Assembly: GCA_945862215.1 (NCBI GenBank)
Contig: CAMAXY010000008.1
Span: forward strand, 18,880-82,879
Origin: Singulisphaera sp. GP187
GTDB lineage: Bacteria; Planctomycetota; Phycisphaerae; Phycisphaerales; SM1A02
Length of the DNA: 64,000 nt
Direction: 5' to 3'
The notes under the pieces were generated by a model. It searched no databases, was not told the origin of the DNA, and saw nothing but the letters and a program-made list of their open reading frames with translations. Below, in pieces: positions 15,300-24,464 of this stretch (position 1 is the stretch's first letter; each line of letters opens with the position of its first letter). The translations under genes were made by a program, and so were the position numbers.

Positions 15300-17423
15300 T
15301 CAACCAATGTCGCTCAAACCTAAAGCTGCGCCATAAAGTCCAAGAACTCGGCGGCGAAGTGCAAGGTCGCACGATTCGGTCAAGTCACCACTCGTGCCGA
15401 TCCAAGCTTGCGCATCACTTTTTGCATCTGTGAGCAGTAAAAAGTCTCGCGTCAAATCTGCAACTTGAAGCGGGGGAAGTCCAGATTGACGTGCGCCGAA
15501 GAATTCGCCTGGGCCGCGCAATTTCAAGTCCATTTCCGCAATTTCAAAGCCGTCGGTGCTGTTGGCGATCGTATCGAATCGACCTTGCGCGATGTCGCTG
15601 GGAGGGTCGCCTATCAGCACGCAATATCCGGGCTTACCTCCGCGGCCGACTCGACCTCGCAACTGATGGAGTTGCGCAAGTCCAAATCGTTCTGCATGTT
15701 CGATGACCATGACAGTTGCGTTTGGAATATCAACACCAACTTCAATGATGATCGTCGCGACCAGCACGTCGATTTTCCCCGCGCGAAAGTCATCCATTAC
15801 TTGATCGCACTCCGCACTCTTCATCTGTCCGTGCAGTTGGCCAATTCGACAACCGTGCAATGGTCCTTCTGCCAGACTCTTCGCATGGGAAGCAACATCC
15901 TTCAGTCCCATTTCGCTCTCTTGAATTGCAGGAACGACAACGAATGCTTGCTCACCACGTTCGATGCGTGTCTTGAGCCATGCGTACACCTCGAGCGCAC
16001 GAAGAGTTGGCATGACACGAGTTGTCGGCGCAGTGCGCCCTGGCAAGAGTCCGCGCAGAGAACTGACTTCTAGATCGCCGAAGAAGGAAAGCGCGAGCGT
16101 TCGTGGAATAGGAGTCGCAGTCATGACAAGCGTGTGTGGAACTTGTTGTGGAGTTGCTCCCTTTGCCCGCAGCGCGGCGCGTTGTTCGACTCCGAAGCGA
16201 TGTTGTTCGTCGATGATCGCGATTGCCAAACTCTTAAAGCGAATTTCTTCGCCAAGAAGTGCGTGCGTGCCGATGGCCATATCGAAATCTCCAGATGCAA
16301 GTCCATTGACCACAATCGCGCGATCGGCGGTGCGCAAACTGCCAGTCATTCCAGCAATTCGAACTCGACTTCCTTTGAGCATCTCTTCCACAGTCCGCAG
16401 GTGCTGTTCTGCAAGAATTTCCGTTGGTGCAAGCAGAACTGCTTGATGCCCGTGCGCAATTGCATTCAACATTGCATGAACTGCGACGGCTGTTTTTCCT
16501 GATCCAACATCGCCTTGAAGTAGACGATTCATTGGAATCGTCTTGGCAAGGTCGTCAGAAATTTCTTTGCATACTTGACGCTGTGCATCAGTCAGTACAA
16601 ACGGAATTCGCGCAAGAATTTTTTGCTCAATCGCTGCCGTCAGCACAAGCGCTGGCGCACTCATCGAATACCGCACTTGCCAGCGACGCATCGCCATCGC
16701 AAGTTGCAGGCAGAGAAGTTCGTCATAAGCCAAGCGTGTTCTGCCACGTTCCGCTTCGAATGCATCTTTGGGGGCGTGAACCATTCGATACGCATCGCGC
16801 AGAGAAACAAGGCCGCGCTGAGCGATGATCTCTGGTCGAATCAGATCGACAATCGATTCGAGCGCAGGTTGCAATACAGCTGTAAGAACTTTTTCGATCC
16901 TTGCCGTCGCCAATTCTTCGGTCGCCGAATAGATCGGTCGCAATCGCCCAGCACGAACTGGCACTTGATCATCTTCGCTCACTGGTTCCCAAAGTGGATT
17001 GACCATCTCGAGATATCCGCCGCGTACTTTCGCCCGACCTTTCGCAATCCCCAATTGCCCAGGATGAATTCGCTTCATTAGCCACGGTGCGTTGAACCAA
17101 ACAAGTCGAATCGTGCCGCTCTCGTCGGCGAGAATCGCTTCGATTCTTGGTCGGCGAGATGGAACATGACGCACCTTTTGGATTTCGCCGCGAACGGTGC
17201 GGGTGACCGATGCTTCAGCAAGTTCTGTTGCCTCTTTCGCCTCGGTGACTGCAGCCTCTGCAACTTCGATTTCATATCGAATTGGAAGATGATTGAGCAA
17301 ATCTCCAACAGTCCGCAATCCTAAGTATGCGAAACGTGCGCCGATCTGCGATCCGACTCCAGCGAGTTGGGTGATGGGCGCATCGAGAGCAATCTTTGTG
17401 CTTGGATCTACATCTGGACTCAC
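15300..17423 (-). CDS. recG: ATP-dependent DNA helicase RecG
   Basis: About 707 residues from the GTG at 17423. The open frame extends to 17543 but would run across the divergent xseA start. The N-terminal wedge/OB domain is followed by SF2 helicase motifs: GDVGSGKTAVA (Walker A), IIDEQHRFGVEQR (DEQH box typical of RecG), MTATPIPRT, and the C-terminal ATIIIEVGVDIPNAT and QLRGRVGRG. RecG remodels stalled replication forks and Holliday junctions. The gene heads a minus-strand run into the ABC genes, though the functional link is probably only positional. Confidence 0.95.
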   Translation of the reverse strand: MSPDVDPSTKIALDAPITQLAGVGSQIGARFAYLGLRTVGDLLNHLPIRYEIEVAEAAVTEAKEATELAEASVTRTVRGEIQKVRHVPSRRPRIEAILADESGTIRLVWFNAPWLMKRIHPGQLGIAKGRAKVRGGYLEMVNPLWEPVSEDDQVPVRAGRLRPIYSATEELATARIEKVLTAVLQPALESIVDLIRPEIIAQRGLVSLRDAYRMVHAPKDAFEAERGRTRLAYDELLCLQLAMAMRRWQVRYSMSAPALVLTAAIEQKILARIPFVLTDAQRQVCKEISDDLAKTIPMNRLLQGDVGSGKTAVAVHAMLNAIAHGHQAVLLAPTEILAEQHLRTVEEMLKGSRVRIAGMTGSLRTADRAIVVNGLASGDFDMAIGTHALLGEEIRFKSLAIAIIDEQHRFGVEQRAALRAKGATPQQVPHTLVMTATPIPRTLALSFFGDLEVSSLRGLLPGRTAPTTRVMPTLRALEVYAWLKTRIERGEQAFVVVPAIQESEMGLKDVASHAKSLAEGPLHGCRIGQLHGQMKSAECDQVMDDFRAGKIDVLVATIIIEVGVDIPNATVMVIEHAERFGLAQLHQLRGRVGRGGKPGYCVLIGDPPSDIAQGRFDTIANSTDGFEIAEMDLKLRGPGEFFGARQSGLPPLQVADLTRDFLLLTDAKSDAQAWIGTSGDLTESCDLALRRRVLGLYGAALGLSDIG

Positions 17424-17440
17424 GCTTATACGATAGACGC
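17424..17440. promoter_or_regulatory. Very short divergent region between recG and xseA
   Basis: Only 17 bp separate the likely recG GTG from the xseA ATG. It contains TTATACGATAG, so a TATACG -10-like element ends about 9 bases before the xseA ATG. That spacing would suit a leaderless or near-leaderless mRNA. Promoters in both directions must overlap the opposite coding sequence. No experiment supports a start site here. Confidence 0.3.
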
Positions 17441-18928
17441 ATGGCTCGCAAACCCTTTGATCCTTCACTCGCTGCTGGCGGATTGTTCGACAAGCCAGCA
17501 TCGCCCTTACCCGCGAAAGACCAACCGAATGCTTCGGCAGCACTGGGAGTTTCGGCCCTCTCGCTGCTCATTCGAAATGCGCTTGAAGGTGGTGTTGGGA
17601 CGGTTCATGTTGTTGGTGAGATGTCCAACTTTCGGGCTGTACAAGGTCACTGGTATTTTTCTCTCAAGGACGCAGATGCTCGAATCGATTGCATGATGTT
17701 TCGGTCGGCAGCGGATCGAAGCGCTTGCAAACCGACAGATGGAATCGAGGTGATTATCACTGGGCAGGTGACTCACTATCCGCCTCAAGGTCGCACGCAA
17801 ATCCAGTGTGCGAAATTGGAATTGGCTGGAGCAGGGGATCTCGATGCGCAGTTTCGGCAACTCTGCTTTGAACTTCGTGGGCTAGGATATTTTGACGATT
17901 CCGCAAAAGTCAAGATTCCAGCGATGCCAATGTGCATCGCACTCTTGACCAGCGCTGGCAGTGCAGCGGAGGCGGATTGTCTCGATGCTGCTCGTCAGAC
18001 TTTTCCATCTACGAAAATTATTGCCGTCGACATTCGGGTCCAAGGGACGAATGCTGCGCAAGGAATTGCTCGTGCAATCACCGCTGTCGACACCTCTGCG
18101 AAAAGGCTTGGAATTGAAGTCATTTTACTCGTTCGAGGAGGTGGAAGTCGCGAAGATCTGTGGGCATTCAACGAGCGTGTCGTTGCCGAAGCGATTCGTC
18201 GCTGCGTGACTCCTATCGTGACGGGGATCGGGCACGAAAGCGATACCACGATTGCAGATCTCGTCTCTGATTTTCGCGCGGCAACGCCATCGCGGGCAGT
18301 CACTGAAGTTCTACCCAAGCGCGAAATTCTACACGAACAACTTTCTGCACTGACTCGACGACTCTCGCGTGCTATGACCACGCATTTCGAGCGCGCTCGT
18401 GGTCGTGTCGAACTTGCAGCACGTTCGCGTGGCCTGGTTGATCCTCTCATTGGATTGTCAATTCATCACAATCGTTTGATGCGAAGCGCGACGGGACTTG
18501 TTCACGCCATGCGACAGAGATCAAATCGCCGAGAGCAACTTCTCGCTGGTTCGATCGCGCGGCTTGCGCAAATTCATCCAACGAGTCGATTGCGTACGGC
18601 GGATGCGAGGATTACAGCAGCAACTGCAAGCTTGCGGCGGAGTGGTCGGACACTTGTTGACGCAGCGGATCGTCGCATCGAATCGGTGTCGCGCACGCTC
18701 GAAGCCATCGGCCCAATGGCAGTTTTACAACGGGGATATTCGCTGACCTTGAACTCCAGCGGAACGCCAGTTCGTAGCGCGGATTCGCTGCGCGTGGGCG
18801 AGAAAATTGAAACAGTTTTGGCAGATGGGCAAATTCGAAGCGTGGTTGATCACATTTCGCCTTCAAATTCGACGAGTGCATTACCAACAAAGCCTTCTGA
18901 TGGCGGATCACTAGACTCCACAGTATGA
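17441..18928 (+). CDS. xseA: Exodeoxyribonuclease VII large subunit
   Basis: 495 residues from the ATG at 17441. A longer start at 17396 would overlap recG and add residues lacking similarity to the usual N-terminus. The N-terminal OB-fold shows VVGEMSNFRAVQGHWYFSLKD, an XseA hallmark (described here as V-x-GE-x-SNF with GHWYFSLKD). The central catalytic domain has LLVRGGGSREDLWAFNE and GIGHESDTTIADLVSD, followed by a coiled-coil C-terminal region (about residues 280-430) and a final QRGYSL strand. With XseB it makes the single-strand exonuclease of DNA repair. It overlaps xseB by ATGA. Confidence 0.95.
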   Translation: MARKPFDPSLAAGGLFDKPASPLPAKDQPNASAALGVSALSLLIRNALEGGVGTVHVVGEMSNFRAVQGHWYFSLKDADARIDCMMFRSAADRSACKPTDGIEVIITGQVTHYPPQGRTQIQCAKLELAGAGDLDAQFRQLCFELRGLGYFDDSAKVKIPAMPMCIALLTSAGSAAEADCLDAARQTFPSTKIIAVDIRVQGTNAAQGIARAITAVDTSAKRLGIEVILLVRGGGSREDLWAFNERVVAEAIRRCVTPIVTGIGHESDTTIADLVSDFRAATPSRAVTEVLPKREILHEQLSALTRRLSRAMTTHFERARGRVELAARSRGLVDPLIGLSIHHNRLMRSATGLVHAMRQRSNRREQLLAGSIARLAQIHPTSRLRTADARITAATASLRRSGRTLVDAADRRIESVSRTLEAIGPMAVLQRGYSLTLNSSGTPVRSADSLRVGEKIETVLADGQIRSVVDHISPSNSTSALPTKPSDGGSLDSTV

Positions 18929-19203
18929 GCGAAGCGAAACCCAATCGTGCAGCAAGCAAGACTTCGGCAATTGTTGACGAAAATTTGTCGAGCATCACAT
19001 ACGAAGCGGCGCTGACGGAATTGGAATCGATCATCGCTCGCATCGAATCTGGTGATGTCGCGCTCGAGGAAAGTTTGCGCCAATATCGCAGAGGCGCAGC
19101 GCTTGTTCGACGATGCCGTGAAGTTCTGGATGGAGCGCGAGCTGAAATTGAACGCATCGCTGCGGCCGATCTGATTTCCAAAGCCGACTCGACAGGCGCG
19201 TGA
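18925..19203 (+). CDS. xseB: Exodeoxyribonuclease VII small subunit
   Basis: 92 residues, somewhat longer than the ~80 typical because of a polar N-terminal 25 residues. The core has YEAALTELESIIARIESGDV ... LEESL, the standard XseB helical hairpin, then RGAALVRRCREVLDGAR. Small subunits wrap the coiled coil of XseA and are needed for a stable, regulated nuclease. Start and stop overlap (ATGA) couples its translation to xseA. Confidence 0.93.
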   Translation: MSEAKPNRAASKTSAIVDENLSSITYEAALTELESIIARIESGDVALEESLRQYRRGAALVRRCREVLDGARAEIERIAAADLISKADSTGA

Positions 19204-19222
19204 TGCGCAGCAAACGATCACG

Positions 19223-20455
19223 ATGAACGACACGCTCTTGATTTGGATCCCACATCTTTTGGGTTTAGGCTTTGTCTTTGCATTTGGCGCATGTGTCGGA
19301 AGTTTTATCAATGTTGTTTCACTGCGAATTCCTGAAGGAATGAGCGTCGTTTCCCCGCCGAGCCGCTGTTCAATTTGCGGACGCAGATTGACTTGGTACG
19401 AAAATCTTCCGTTGATAGGTTGGCTGATTGCTCTGGGAAGATGTTGGTCATGCAAGACGCATATCTCGTTTCGATATCCAGCGGTCGAGATCATCACTGG
19501 AGGACTCTTCGCGGCGTATTACGGTGCAGTCTTTGTCGCCGATCCATACGGATGGCTCGGGCGATTCGGCGGGTCGTGGTTCCAGAGTCAAGGATTTATT
19601 GCGACCATTCCCGCATTCGCAGCGATCGTTGCACTTCTTGCTGCGCTGTTCGCTGCGACGTTGACTGACCTGCGAACATTTTCAATTCCATTGTCAATCA
19701 CTTTGACGCCAACAATCATTGGACTTATGGCTTGGACTGCGCAAGGGATGATTACGTCTCCAACTCGTCCGCAACCTTGGCCCATTCCTTTGGCGGAAAG
19801 TTGGTCCCTTTGCGCTGCGGTCATCGGTGGTGGTTGCGGTACTGCGATCTCGCTCTTGCTGCTTGCAAAGGGAGTTTTTCTTCGCTCATTCAGCGACTAT
19901 CACGAGTATGTGAAGGAAGGGGAAGTGCTGGCGGATTATCCTCACGCTCGCCGCGAAATGCGGCGCGAATTGGTGTTCTTGTTGCCGATTGTCGCGCTCG
20001 CTACGGCGGGCTTCTTCGTTGGCAGAGGGATGGAAGGCTTTCCGCCAAAGGTCTTGCAAAGTCTTGCAGGAGCAGGGCTTGGATACTTCGCAGGGGCTGG
20101 CATCATGTGGTTTGTCCGCATCCTCGCATCGTTGATCAAGGGAGTTGAAGCCATGGGTATGGGTGACGTGCATTTGATGGGTGCTGCAGGCGCGACACTC
20201 GGTTGGATTGACCCAGTCATCGCATTTTTTCTCGCCCCATTTTCTGGACTTGCATGGGTTGCAATCAGCGGAGTGTGGGGATCGGTTCGCAAAGGTTCGT
20301 CTCGACGCGAGATTCCATACGGACCTCATCTCGCACTTGCAATTGTGGCAGTTGTTCTTCTTCGACCCGTGATCATTGACGCGGGTAGATTGCTCTTCCC
20401 GGGCTTGATTTCTGCAAGTACCTCTTTACATGAGAGACCGAATAGGTTCAAATAG
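19223..20455 (+). CDS. pilD: Prepilin peptidase (A24 family, PilD-like)
   Basis: 410 residues, longer than the usual ~290 because of an extra loop around residues 215-260. The N-terminal methylase-type domain has the two CxxC pairs (CSICGRR and CWSCKTH) that bind zinc. Catalytic aspartates are seen in LTDLRTFSIPL (first) and GMGDVHLMGA (GxGD, second). About eight hydrophobic helices are present. The enzyme cleaves and N-methylates type IV prepilins or pseudopilins at the inner membrane. No pilin gene lies in this window, so the substrates are encoded elsewhere. Confidence 0.9.
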   Translation: MNDTLLIWIPHLLGLGFVFAFGACVGSFINVVSLRIPEGMSVVSPPSRCSICGRRLTWYENLPLIGWLIALGRCWSCKTHISFRYPAVEIITGGLFAAYYGAVFVADPYGWLGRFGGSWFQSQGFIATIPAFAAIVALLAALFAATLTDLRTFSIPLSITLTPTIIGLMAWTAQGMITSPTRPQPWPIPLAESWSLCAAVIGGGCGTAISLLLLAKGVFLRSFSDYHEYVKEGEVLADYPHARREMRRELVFLLPIVALATAGFFVGRGMEGFPPKVLQSLAGAGLGYFAGAGIMWFVRILASLIKGVEAMGMGDVHLMGAAGATLGWIDPVIAFFLAPFSGLAWVAISGVWGSVRKGSSRREIPYGPHLALAIVAVVLLRPVIIDAGRLLFPGLISASTSLHERPNRFK

Positions 20456-20513
20456 ACTTACGCTTTCGGAATGTCCGGAAGTAATAATCACGTTTCGGAG
20501 AAAGGACTCTCGA

Positions 20514-21152
20514 ATGAAAAAGACATGGATTGTTTGCGGCGGTATCGCCATCCTCACCCTTGTGGTGGGTTGTGACAGTTCGGCTCAAAAACAAAACGGA
20601 ACATTGCTGAGCGAGAATGAAACGCTCAAGCAACAGCTCGCAACAAATTCTGCGGCGCTCGAACAAGCAGACCGCGAGAAGCAAGCTGCCATTGCGCGTG
20701 CTCAAGCTGCAGAAGCACAATCGAAGACTTCGATTGGAGATCCTGCGACTGCAGATGCTGGCGCATTTGCAGGGATTGAAGGTGTGACCGCAACAGCGCA
20801 GGGTTCGGACATTCACGTTTCAATCGAAGGCGATGTCCTGTTTGATTCTGGCAAAGATGTGCTGAAAAGTGGGTCGAAAAAGTCACTCGATAAAATCGTC
20901 GGAATCTTGAAGGACAATTATGCATCCAAGTCGGTTGACGTTGCGGGATTCACGGATACGGATCCAATCAAGTATTCCGCATTTAAGAACAATTATTATC
21001 TCGGCTTCGAGCGTGCGTATGCAGTTCGCGAATATCTGATTTCCAAAGGATTGAATGGCAAGCAGATTTCGCTCTCAAGCTTTGGTCCTGATATGCCACT
21101 CGATTCGAAGGCAAGGAGCCGACGGGTTGAGATCGTTTTGATTGGTCAGTAA
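20514..21152 (+). CDS. OmpA-domain lipoprotein (Pal-like)
   Basis: 212 residues from the ATG at 20514, preceded by a good Shine-Dalgarno (GGAGAAAGGA). A lipobox-type signal ends in VVGC (Cys19). A helical segment rich in Glu, Gln and Ala (about residues 30-68) is likely coiled coil. The C-terminal OmpA domain shows VLFDSGKDVLKSG, then the peptidoglycan-binding helix NYYLGFERAYAVREYL and a final SRRVEIVL strand. It should anchor in a membrane and grip peptidoglycan, like Pal or Lpp-type proteins. It ends 9 bp from the convergent mlaD. Confidence 0.87.
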   Translation: MKKTWIVCGGIAILTLVVGCDSSAQKQNGTLLSENETLKQQLATNSAALEQADREKQAAIARAQAAEAQSKTSIGDPATADAGAFAGIEGVTATAQGSDIHVSIEGDVLFDSGKDVLKSGSKKSLDKIVGILKDNYASKSVDVAGFTDTDPIKYSAFKNNYYLGFERAYAVREYLISKGLNGKQISLSSFGPDMPLDSKARSRRVEIVLIGQ

Positions 21153-21161
21153 AAAAAGCGC

Positions 21162-22043
21162 TCAGAATTTTACGCCGAGACCTTCGGCGCGAATCTTCTG
21201 CATCAGCAATTCGACTTCGCCCAGTGCGCTCTTCAGCCGCTGGGCGGAGTCGTTTAATGAGTTATACAAATCGGGATTGCTCATCAGTTGGCCAACTGTG
21301 CCCTTGCCGTCTTGGGCTTGCTTTGTCAGTAATTCAATTTGTGCAAGTGTTTTTGAGAGTTGGTCAAAGACTGGTTGGACACCTGCAAGAAACGCGCTTG
21401 CGTTGCCTTGCAGACTATTCGCAGTTTTGGTCAGTGCCATCACAGTTGATGACGTCGCATCGATTAAATCGTTTGCTTTGGCGACTGCGCTCTTCGCATC
21501 CGCAAGCATTTGCTCGTCTCCAAGCCATTTCTGTGCATCTTTGCCTAGTTCATCAATTCTTCGCATTGCTAAATCGAGACCGGCAAGTTTTTCTCCAAGC
21601 ACACGGGAAATGCGCTCCTCGAGTCCCTCAAAATTTGCTGTGACGATTGCATTTCCATCATGCGGAAGCGTTGCTCCACCAGTCGTGTATCCAACGGGAA
21701 TCGTAAAGTCCAAGCGTGCTGTTCCACCGATCAAACTGGCACTTACTGTCGCTTCGACTCCAGCAGGAATATCAATTGATCCTTCAATATTCAAAATGAT
21801 CTGCACCGGATTTTCGCTGTCAATGACAACCGTGACTGCTTTGACTTCTCCAATCGGTACACCAACAAGTGTGACTTGACTTCCTAATCGCAACCCGAGT
21901 GCCTGATTCGCATGGACAGCAACATCGTATTTCTGACGAAGCGATGTATTGATATTGCCAAAGAGGAGCAGCAGAAACGCGAATCCTGCAACTCCTAAGA
22001 TGGCGACAATTCCTATGACGAAGTTTCGAGTGGTTTCTTTCAT
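21162..22043 (-). CDS. mlaD: MlaD-like MCE-domain protein
   Basis: 293 residues. One N-terminal membrane helix (about residues 8-28) is followed by an MCE domain (about residues 38-118) containing LRLGSQVTLVGVPIGEV and SLIGGTARLDF. A long helical C-terminal tail (about residues 140-285) probably forms coiled coil. MCE proteins build hexameric periplasmic tubes that carry phospholipids between membranes. It overlaps the mlaF ATPase gene by 4 bp. No MlaE permease gene is adjacent, so that subunit must be elsewhere. Confidence 0.88.
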   Translation of the reverse strand: MKETTRNFVIGIVAILGVAGFAFLLLLFGNINTSLRQKYDVAVHANQALGLRLGSQVTLVGVPIGEVKAVTVVIDSENPVQIILNIEGSIDIPAGVEATVSASLIGGTARLDFTIPVGYTTGGATLPHDGNAIVTANFEGLEERISRVLGEKLAGLDLAMRRIDELGKDAQKWLGDEQMLADAKSAVAKANDLIDATSSTVMALTKTANSLQGNASAFLAGVQPVFDQLSKTLAQIELLTKQAQDGKGTVGQLMSNPDLYNSLNDSAQRLKSALGEVELLMQKIRAEGLGVKF

Positions 22044-22840
22044 ATCTGACCTTGCGCTCCATCTTCCCTCTTTCCACGGATTCGTGCTAGTTCATCAACG
22101 CCAAGTTCTCCCCGCAGAAATTGACCTGCAAGTGGATCGGTTGTGGATTGAAATTCTTCAGCAGACCCTTGCAGGATGACTTTTCCCTCGTGCAGAAGGA
22201 CGAGATGATCAGCGATTCGATATGCGCTGACCAAATCGTGCGTCACCACGATGCTTGTAATCCCCAGTGTTTGCGATAATTTCAGGATCAGTTGATTGAT
22301 AACTTCCGATCGAATGGGATCAAGGCCAGTCGTTGGTTCGTCATAGAGCACCACTCTAGGCTCCAGCACAACCGCACGCGCCAAAGCGACTCGCTTTCGT
22401 TGACCACCAGATAATTCGGCAGGCATTTGATCAATGACTTCGTCCAGAGCGACTAAATCCAGAACCCGCTTGACTTTCTCCTGGATAAGTTTTTCATCGA
22501 TCATCCCATGCTCACGTAGTGGGAAAGCAATATTTTCTCGCACATTCATCGAATCAAAGAGAGCGCTTTGCTGAAAGAGAAAGCCAATTTGTCTGCGGAC
22601 TATGCCAAGTTCTCGCTCTGGCAATTTATCAATGCGAGTGGATCCAAACCAAACCTCGCCTCGGTCTGGCCGAAGTAATCCCACGAGATGTTTTAAGAGG
22701 ACGCTCTTGCCGCATCCTGAAGCGCCGAGGACCACCGTAATTTTTCCGCTGGCAAAATCCAGATTGACTCCGCGAAGTACTTCGCGCCGAGCGAATCGCT
22801 TTCGAAGATTCACCACTCTCATATCAATCTGAACGCTCAT
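22040..22840 (-). CDS. mlaF: MlaF-like ABC transporter ATP-binding protein
   Basis: 266 residues. Walker A is LGASGCGKSVLLKHL, typical of MlaF/Ttg2A. The Q-loop is FLFQQSALFDSM, the signature MPAELSGGQRKRVALARA and Walker B VVLYDEPTTGLDP. Together with MlaD it is expected to drive lipid transport between inner and outer membranes. The stop overlaps the mlaD start. It begins 31 bp from the divergent Nudix gene. Confidence 0.9.
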   Translation of the reverse strand: MSVQIDMRVVNLRKRFARREVLRGVNLDFASGKITVVLGASGCGKSVLLKHLVGLLRPDRGEVWFGSTRIDKLPERELGIVRRQIGFLFQQSALFDSMNVRENIAFPLREHGMIDEKLIQEKVKRVLDLVALDEVIDQMPAELSGGQRKRVALARAVVLEPRVVLYDEPTTGLDPIRSEVINQLILKLSQTLGITSIVVTHDLVSAYRIADHLVLLHEGKVILQGSAEEFQSTTDPLAGQFLRGELGVDELARIRGKREDGAQGQI

Positions 22841-22871
22841 TGCTTCATCCTATGATCTCCTACGCAACACC

Positions 22872-23417
22872 ATGGCACATCAACATCAAGAAAATCAAAC
22901 AGAAGCACAACGAGACATTGTCTTGCAAAGCACTGTCTTTGCCGTCGAGCGTTTGCAGGTCACTCTGCGCGGGGGCGAAACGGCTGTTCGTCACATCGTT
23001 CGACACCCTGGAGCAGTTTGTGTTCTGGGCGTTCTCGACGATGGTCGACTTGTCACGATTCGCAATTTCCGAGTCGCCATCGGCAAGTGGATGAACGAAT
23101 TCTGCGCCGGGAAGTTGGAACTAGGCGAAGACCCACTTCACGCCGCAGGCCGAGAGTTGGAGGAGGAGACTGGCTATCAAGCAGGTTCGATTGAATCACT
23201 TGGGACGTTTTATACATCCCCAGGCTTCACCGACGAATTGATGTACGCATTCGTCGCTCGTCAACTTCGCCCATGTCCTGCGCGCTTGGAATTGGATGAA
23301 CGAATCGAGGTTGTCTTGAGAACCACCGACGAGTTTGCACAGTTGGTTCGAACTGGCGAAGTCTGTGATGCAAAAACTCTGGCAACATTTCTGCGTTGGC
23401 AGTTGGCGCAATCATGA
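22872..23417 (+). CDS. Nudix hydrolase (ADP-ribose pyrophosphatase-like)
   Basis: 181 residues. The Nudix box runs from GKLELGEDP to RELEEETGY (about residues 82-104), matching G-x5-E-x7-RE-x2-EE-x-G. The preceding FRVAIGKWMNEFCAG and the following SPGFTDELMYAFVA are typical of ADP-ribose/NDP-sugar pyrophosphatases of the NudF type. It hydrolyses a nucleoside diphosphate linked to another moiety, in the cytoplasm. It starts a plus-strand run and overlaps the next gene by ATGA. Confidence 0.88.
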   Translation: MAHQHQENQTEAQRDIVLQSTVFAVERLQVTLRGGETAVRHIVRHPGAVCVLGVLDDGRLVTIRNFRVAIGKWMNEFCAGKLELGEDPLHAAGRELEEETGYQAGSIESLGTFYTSPGFTDELMYAFVARQLRPCPARLELDERIEVVLRTTDEFAQLVRTGEVCDAKTLATFLRWQLAQS

Positions 23418-24454
23418 CCAAGCATTTCTTCGATGGCGACGCTTCGGATTCTTGTGACCATCTCTTGGGCAGCGTAACGCAGGAGAGATTGATCCCTGAG
23501 CGACCTTGGACATGGTCAATTCCAGTCGTTCGCATCGGAAGTTATTCAATCCGCTTGCATGTCACATTGTTGGCGTTTGTGGTCCTGCAGATTCTCAGAA
23601 CATTTTTGTCTTCGGCGACTGGTCCACTTCCAAGCGAAAGTGCGCCGATGATTGTTTCGCTTGTCGCTCTTTTTTGGCTGGTGATGATCCACGATGCGGC
23701 ACGCGAATTCGTTTCGCGGCGAGTCGGTGCTGAATTTTCAACGCTCATGCTTTGGCCCGCTGGCGGAATTTCATGGCGACAACCAAGCGATATCTGGGTC
23801 AACCGACTCTCGGCTGCTCTTGCTGGTCCAGTTGCATTACTGCTCCTGGGTGTTTGTATTGCTGGGACTTTGTTCGTGCGACTTGGATCATGGCAGAACG
23901 CTTTGCTCCCATCTCCGCTTTCCCTCGAGGGGCTTTCTCTTTTCGATTCAGATCGAATCGGCGCAATTCTTTGGTTGATTCTTTGGACCGATGTCATGGT
24001 TCTGGCTGCAAGTTTGTTGCCGATGCATCCCTTTGCAGGTGGACGAATCGTCGCATCTCTCTTGGAGGTTCGATTTGATTTTCTACGCGCTCAACGCATT
24101 TCACTGATTGCCACCATTGTTCTGGGAATCTTGTTGGCAATTATTGCATTGGCATCAAACTCGCTCGTTGTTCTGCTTGCCGCGACGGTCGCCATCACAA
24201 CAGGAATGGCTGGAGCTCGCGGGTTGATGCAGAGTGAATTCAGTTCTGGATTTGTTCAATTCCTGCCACGCAATGAAGCCAGCAGAACCGATGAACATCG
24301 ACGGAAAAATGAAACCCGTACAGCAGAAAAGTTGCGAGCCGAAGAGGCAAAAGTGGATGCAATTCTTCGCAAAATAGCGCAAACAGGAATGAGTTCGCTT
24401 TCGTGGTCAGAGCGCAGGTTGCTCAAGAACGCAACGCGTCGCAAGCGAATGTAG
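23414..24454 (+). CDS. Site-2-protease (M50) homologue lacking the catalytic motif
   Basis: 346 residues from the ATG at 23414 (ATGA overlap with the Nudix gene). About six hydrophobic helices follow the M50 plan. The zinc motif position reads H93-D-A-A-R97 followed by EFVSRRVGAEFSTLMLWPAGG, which lines up with the HEFGHALAARR...LLPIGG pattern of M50 proteases. Glu and the second His are thus Asp and Arg, and the later NPDG-type motif reads HPFAGGR. I infer a non-proteolytic homologue. The last 35 residues (VDAILRKIAQTGMSSLSW...) closely resemble the tail of the rhomboid encoded next. Confidence 0.72.
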   Translation: MTKHFFDGDASDSCDHLLGSVTQERLIPERPWTWSIPVVRIGSYSIRLHVTLLAFVVLQILRTFLSSATGPLPSESAPMIVSLVALFWLVMIHDAAREFVSRRVGAEFSTLMLWPAGGISWRQPSDIWVNRLSAALAGPVALLLLGVCIAGTLFVRLGSWQNALLPSPLSLEGLSLFDSDRIGAILWLILWTDVMVLAASLLPMHPFAGGRIVASLLEVRFDFLRAQRISLIATIVLGILLAIIALASNSLVVLLAATVAITTGMAGARGLMQSEFSSGFVQFLPRNEASRTDEHRRKNETRTAEKLRAEEAKVDAILRKIAQTGMSSLSWSERRLLKNATRRKRM

Positions 24455-24464
24455 TCTCACGCTC

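Noticed and set aside
21142..21879. 245-residue plus-strand frame
   Set aside because: It is antisense to mlaD, which has clear MCE motifs. The Ser/Pro-rich translation is typical of an antisense frame.
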